22,364 nucleotides of DNA from JBBSJT01 sp041691015. GTDB taxonomy: Bacteria > Chlamydiota > Chlamydiia > Chlamydiales > Parachlamydiaceae. This document shows positions 22,223-22,364 of the stretch, piece by piece (the first letter of the stretch is position 1; each line of letters opens with the position of its first letter). The notes under the pieces are model-generated. The model did not search any database. It had not been told where the DNA came from and worked only from the letters and a program-made list of their open reading frames with translations. Made by a program: the position numbers and the translations under genes. The DNA lies in contig JBEPVN010000032.1 of the NCBI GenBank assembly GCA_041691015.1, positions 1 through 22,364 on the forward strand. Direction: 5' to 3'.

Positions 22223-22262
22223 AAAAGCTTAAGATTGTTCTTAAACGGCGCAAGCTTTTTTT
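22223..22262 (+). terminator. Possible intrinsic terminator of the hydantoinase operon
   Basis: AAAAGCTT (22223-22230) can pair with AAGCTTTT (22252-22259), followed by a run of T to 22262. The stem is AT-rich with a long loop, so the call is weak; AAGCTTAAG here also resembles a nested arm in the 10961-11063 element. Confidence 0.4.
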
Positions 22263-22289
22263 AACAGAGAGGCTAAAGAGGTTAAAGTA

Positions 22290-22306
22290 TCACCACGTTG
22301 TGGTGA
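22290..22306. repeat. Perfect palindrome (GTGGT family)
   Basis: TCACCAC-GTT-GTGGTGA is a perfect 7-bp stem with a 3-base loop, related to the elements at 1-20 and 22327-22340. Confidence 0.65.
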
Positions 22307-22323
22307 ACAAATTGTTTTGATTT

Positions 22324-22340
22324 CCGGTGGTTGTAACCAC
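22324..22340. repeat. Perfect palindrome (GTGGTT family)
   Basis: GTGGTT-GT-AACCAC (22327-22340) is a perfect palindrome. With the preceding CC, the first 11 bases CCGGTGGTTGT are identical to positions 1-11. Two such units lie within 50 bases here. Confidence 0.65.
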
Positions 22341-22364
22341 ATATGCATTAAGCTAAGCAATTTT

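Noticed and set aside
1..22364. tRNA, rRNA, riboswitch or prophage genes
   Set aside because: No cloverleaf, rRNA-like or known aptamer sequence, integrase or phage structural gene was seen; a covariance-model scan was not possible.

Overview
The window is AT-rich, gene-dense bacterial DNA with Shine-Dalgarno-led genes and many small palindromic intergenic elements. The gene mix is a surface autotransporter, a SET-domain protein with an ankyrin-like N-terminus, an AAA+/DUF234 ATPase, Bcr/CflA and ABC-2 transporters, and several orphan proteins. It fits a host-associated Gram-negative bacterium, most plausibly an environmental Chlamydiae member (Parachlamydia-like); Legionella-like bacteria are an alternative. 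There is no rRNA, tRNA or other marker gene, so this placement is inference.

Left part (1-4845): a 480-base leader full of palindromes, then a rhomboid protease gene tightly followed by an autotransporter whose passenger has eight ~45-residue propeller-like repeats. An orphan 183-residue protein and a zinc-free quinone oxidoreductase follow. Middle-left (4837-7643): a rearranged segment. A 65-base relic of an SDR gene tail is fused to a 93-base relic of the autotransporter tail. Next come an AAA+ ATPase/DUF234 gene on the minus strand, three 36-bp palindromes spaced exactly 52 bp apart directly upstream of its promoter, a large hairpin, and the intact SDR gene.

Centre (7815-12751): a secreted 96-residue 'DGT' repeat protein followed by an ABC-2 exporter pair; an ArsC/Spx-like protein overlapping a protein of the family often labelled 3-methyladenine DNA glycosylase; a SET-domain methyltransferase; and, convergent to it, an alpha/beta hydrolase with a hydrophobic N-terminal segment. 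Next (12854-16598): a zinc alcohol dehydrogenase divergent from an outer-membrane-type protein, with an inverted repeat in the shared promoter region; a Bcr/CflA drug exporter; a long hairpin; and a dodecin lacking the usual flavin-stacking tryptophan.

Right part (16682-22144): two small ORFs sharing a 108-bp, nearly identical 3' half. The second also shares its ribosome-binding site and first ~13 codons with the 390-residue orphan gene that follows. That orphan overlaps an operon for an NCS1 (CodB-like) permease, a DUF917 protein and a hydantoinase A/oxoprolinase-like enzyme, which probably import and open a hydantoin- or lactam-type ring compound. The window ends in another palindrome-rich gap. 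The most unusual items are the palindrome array before the ATPase gene, the chimeric gene-tail relic, and the shuffled small-ORF cassette.
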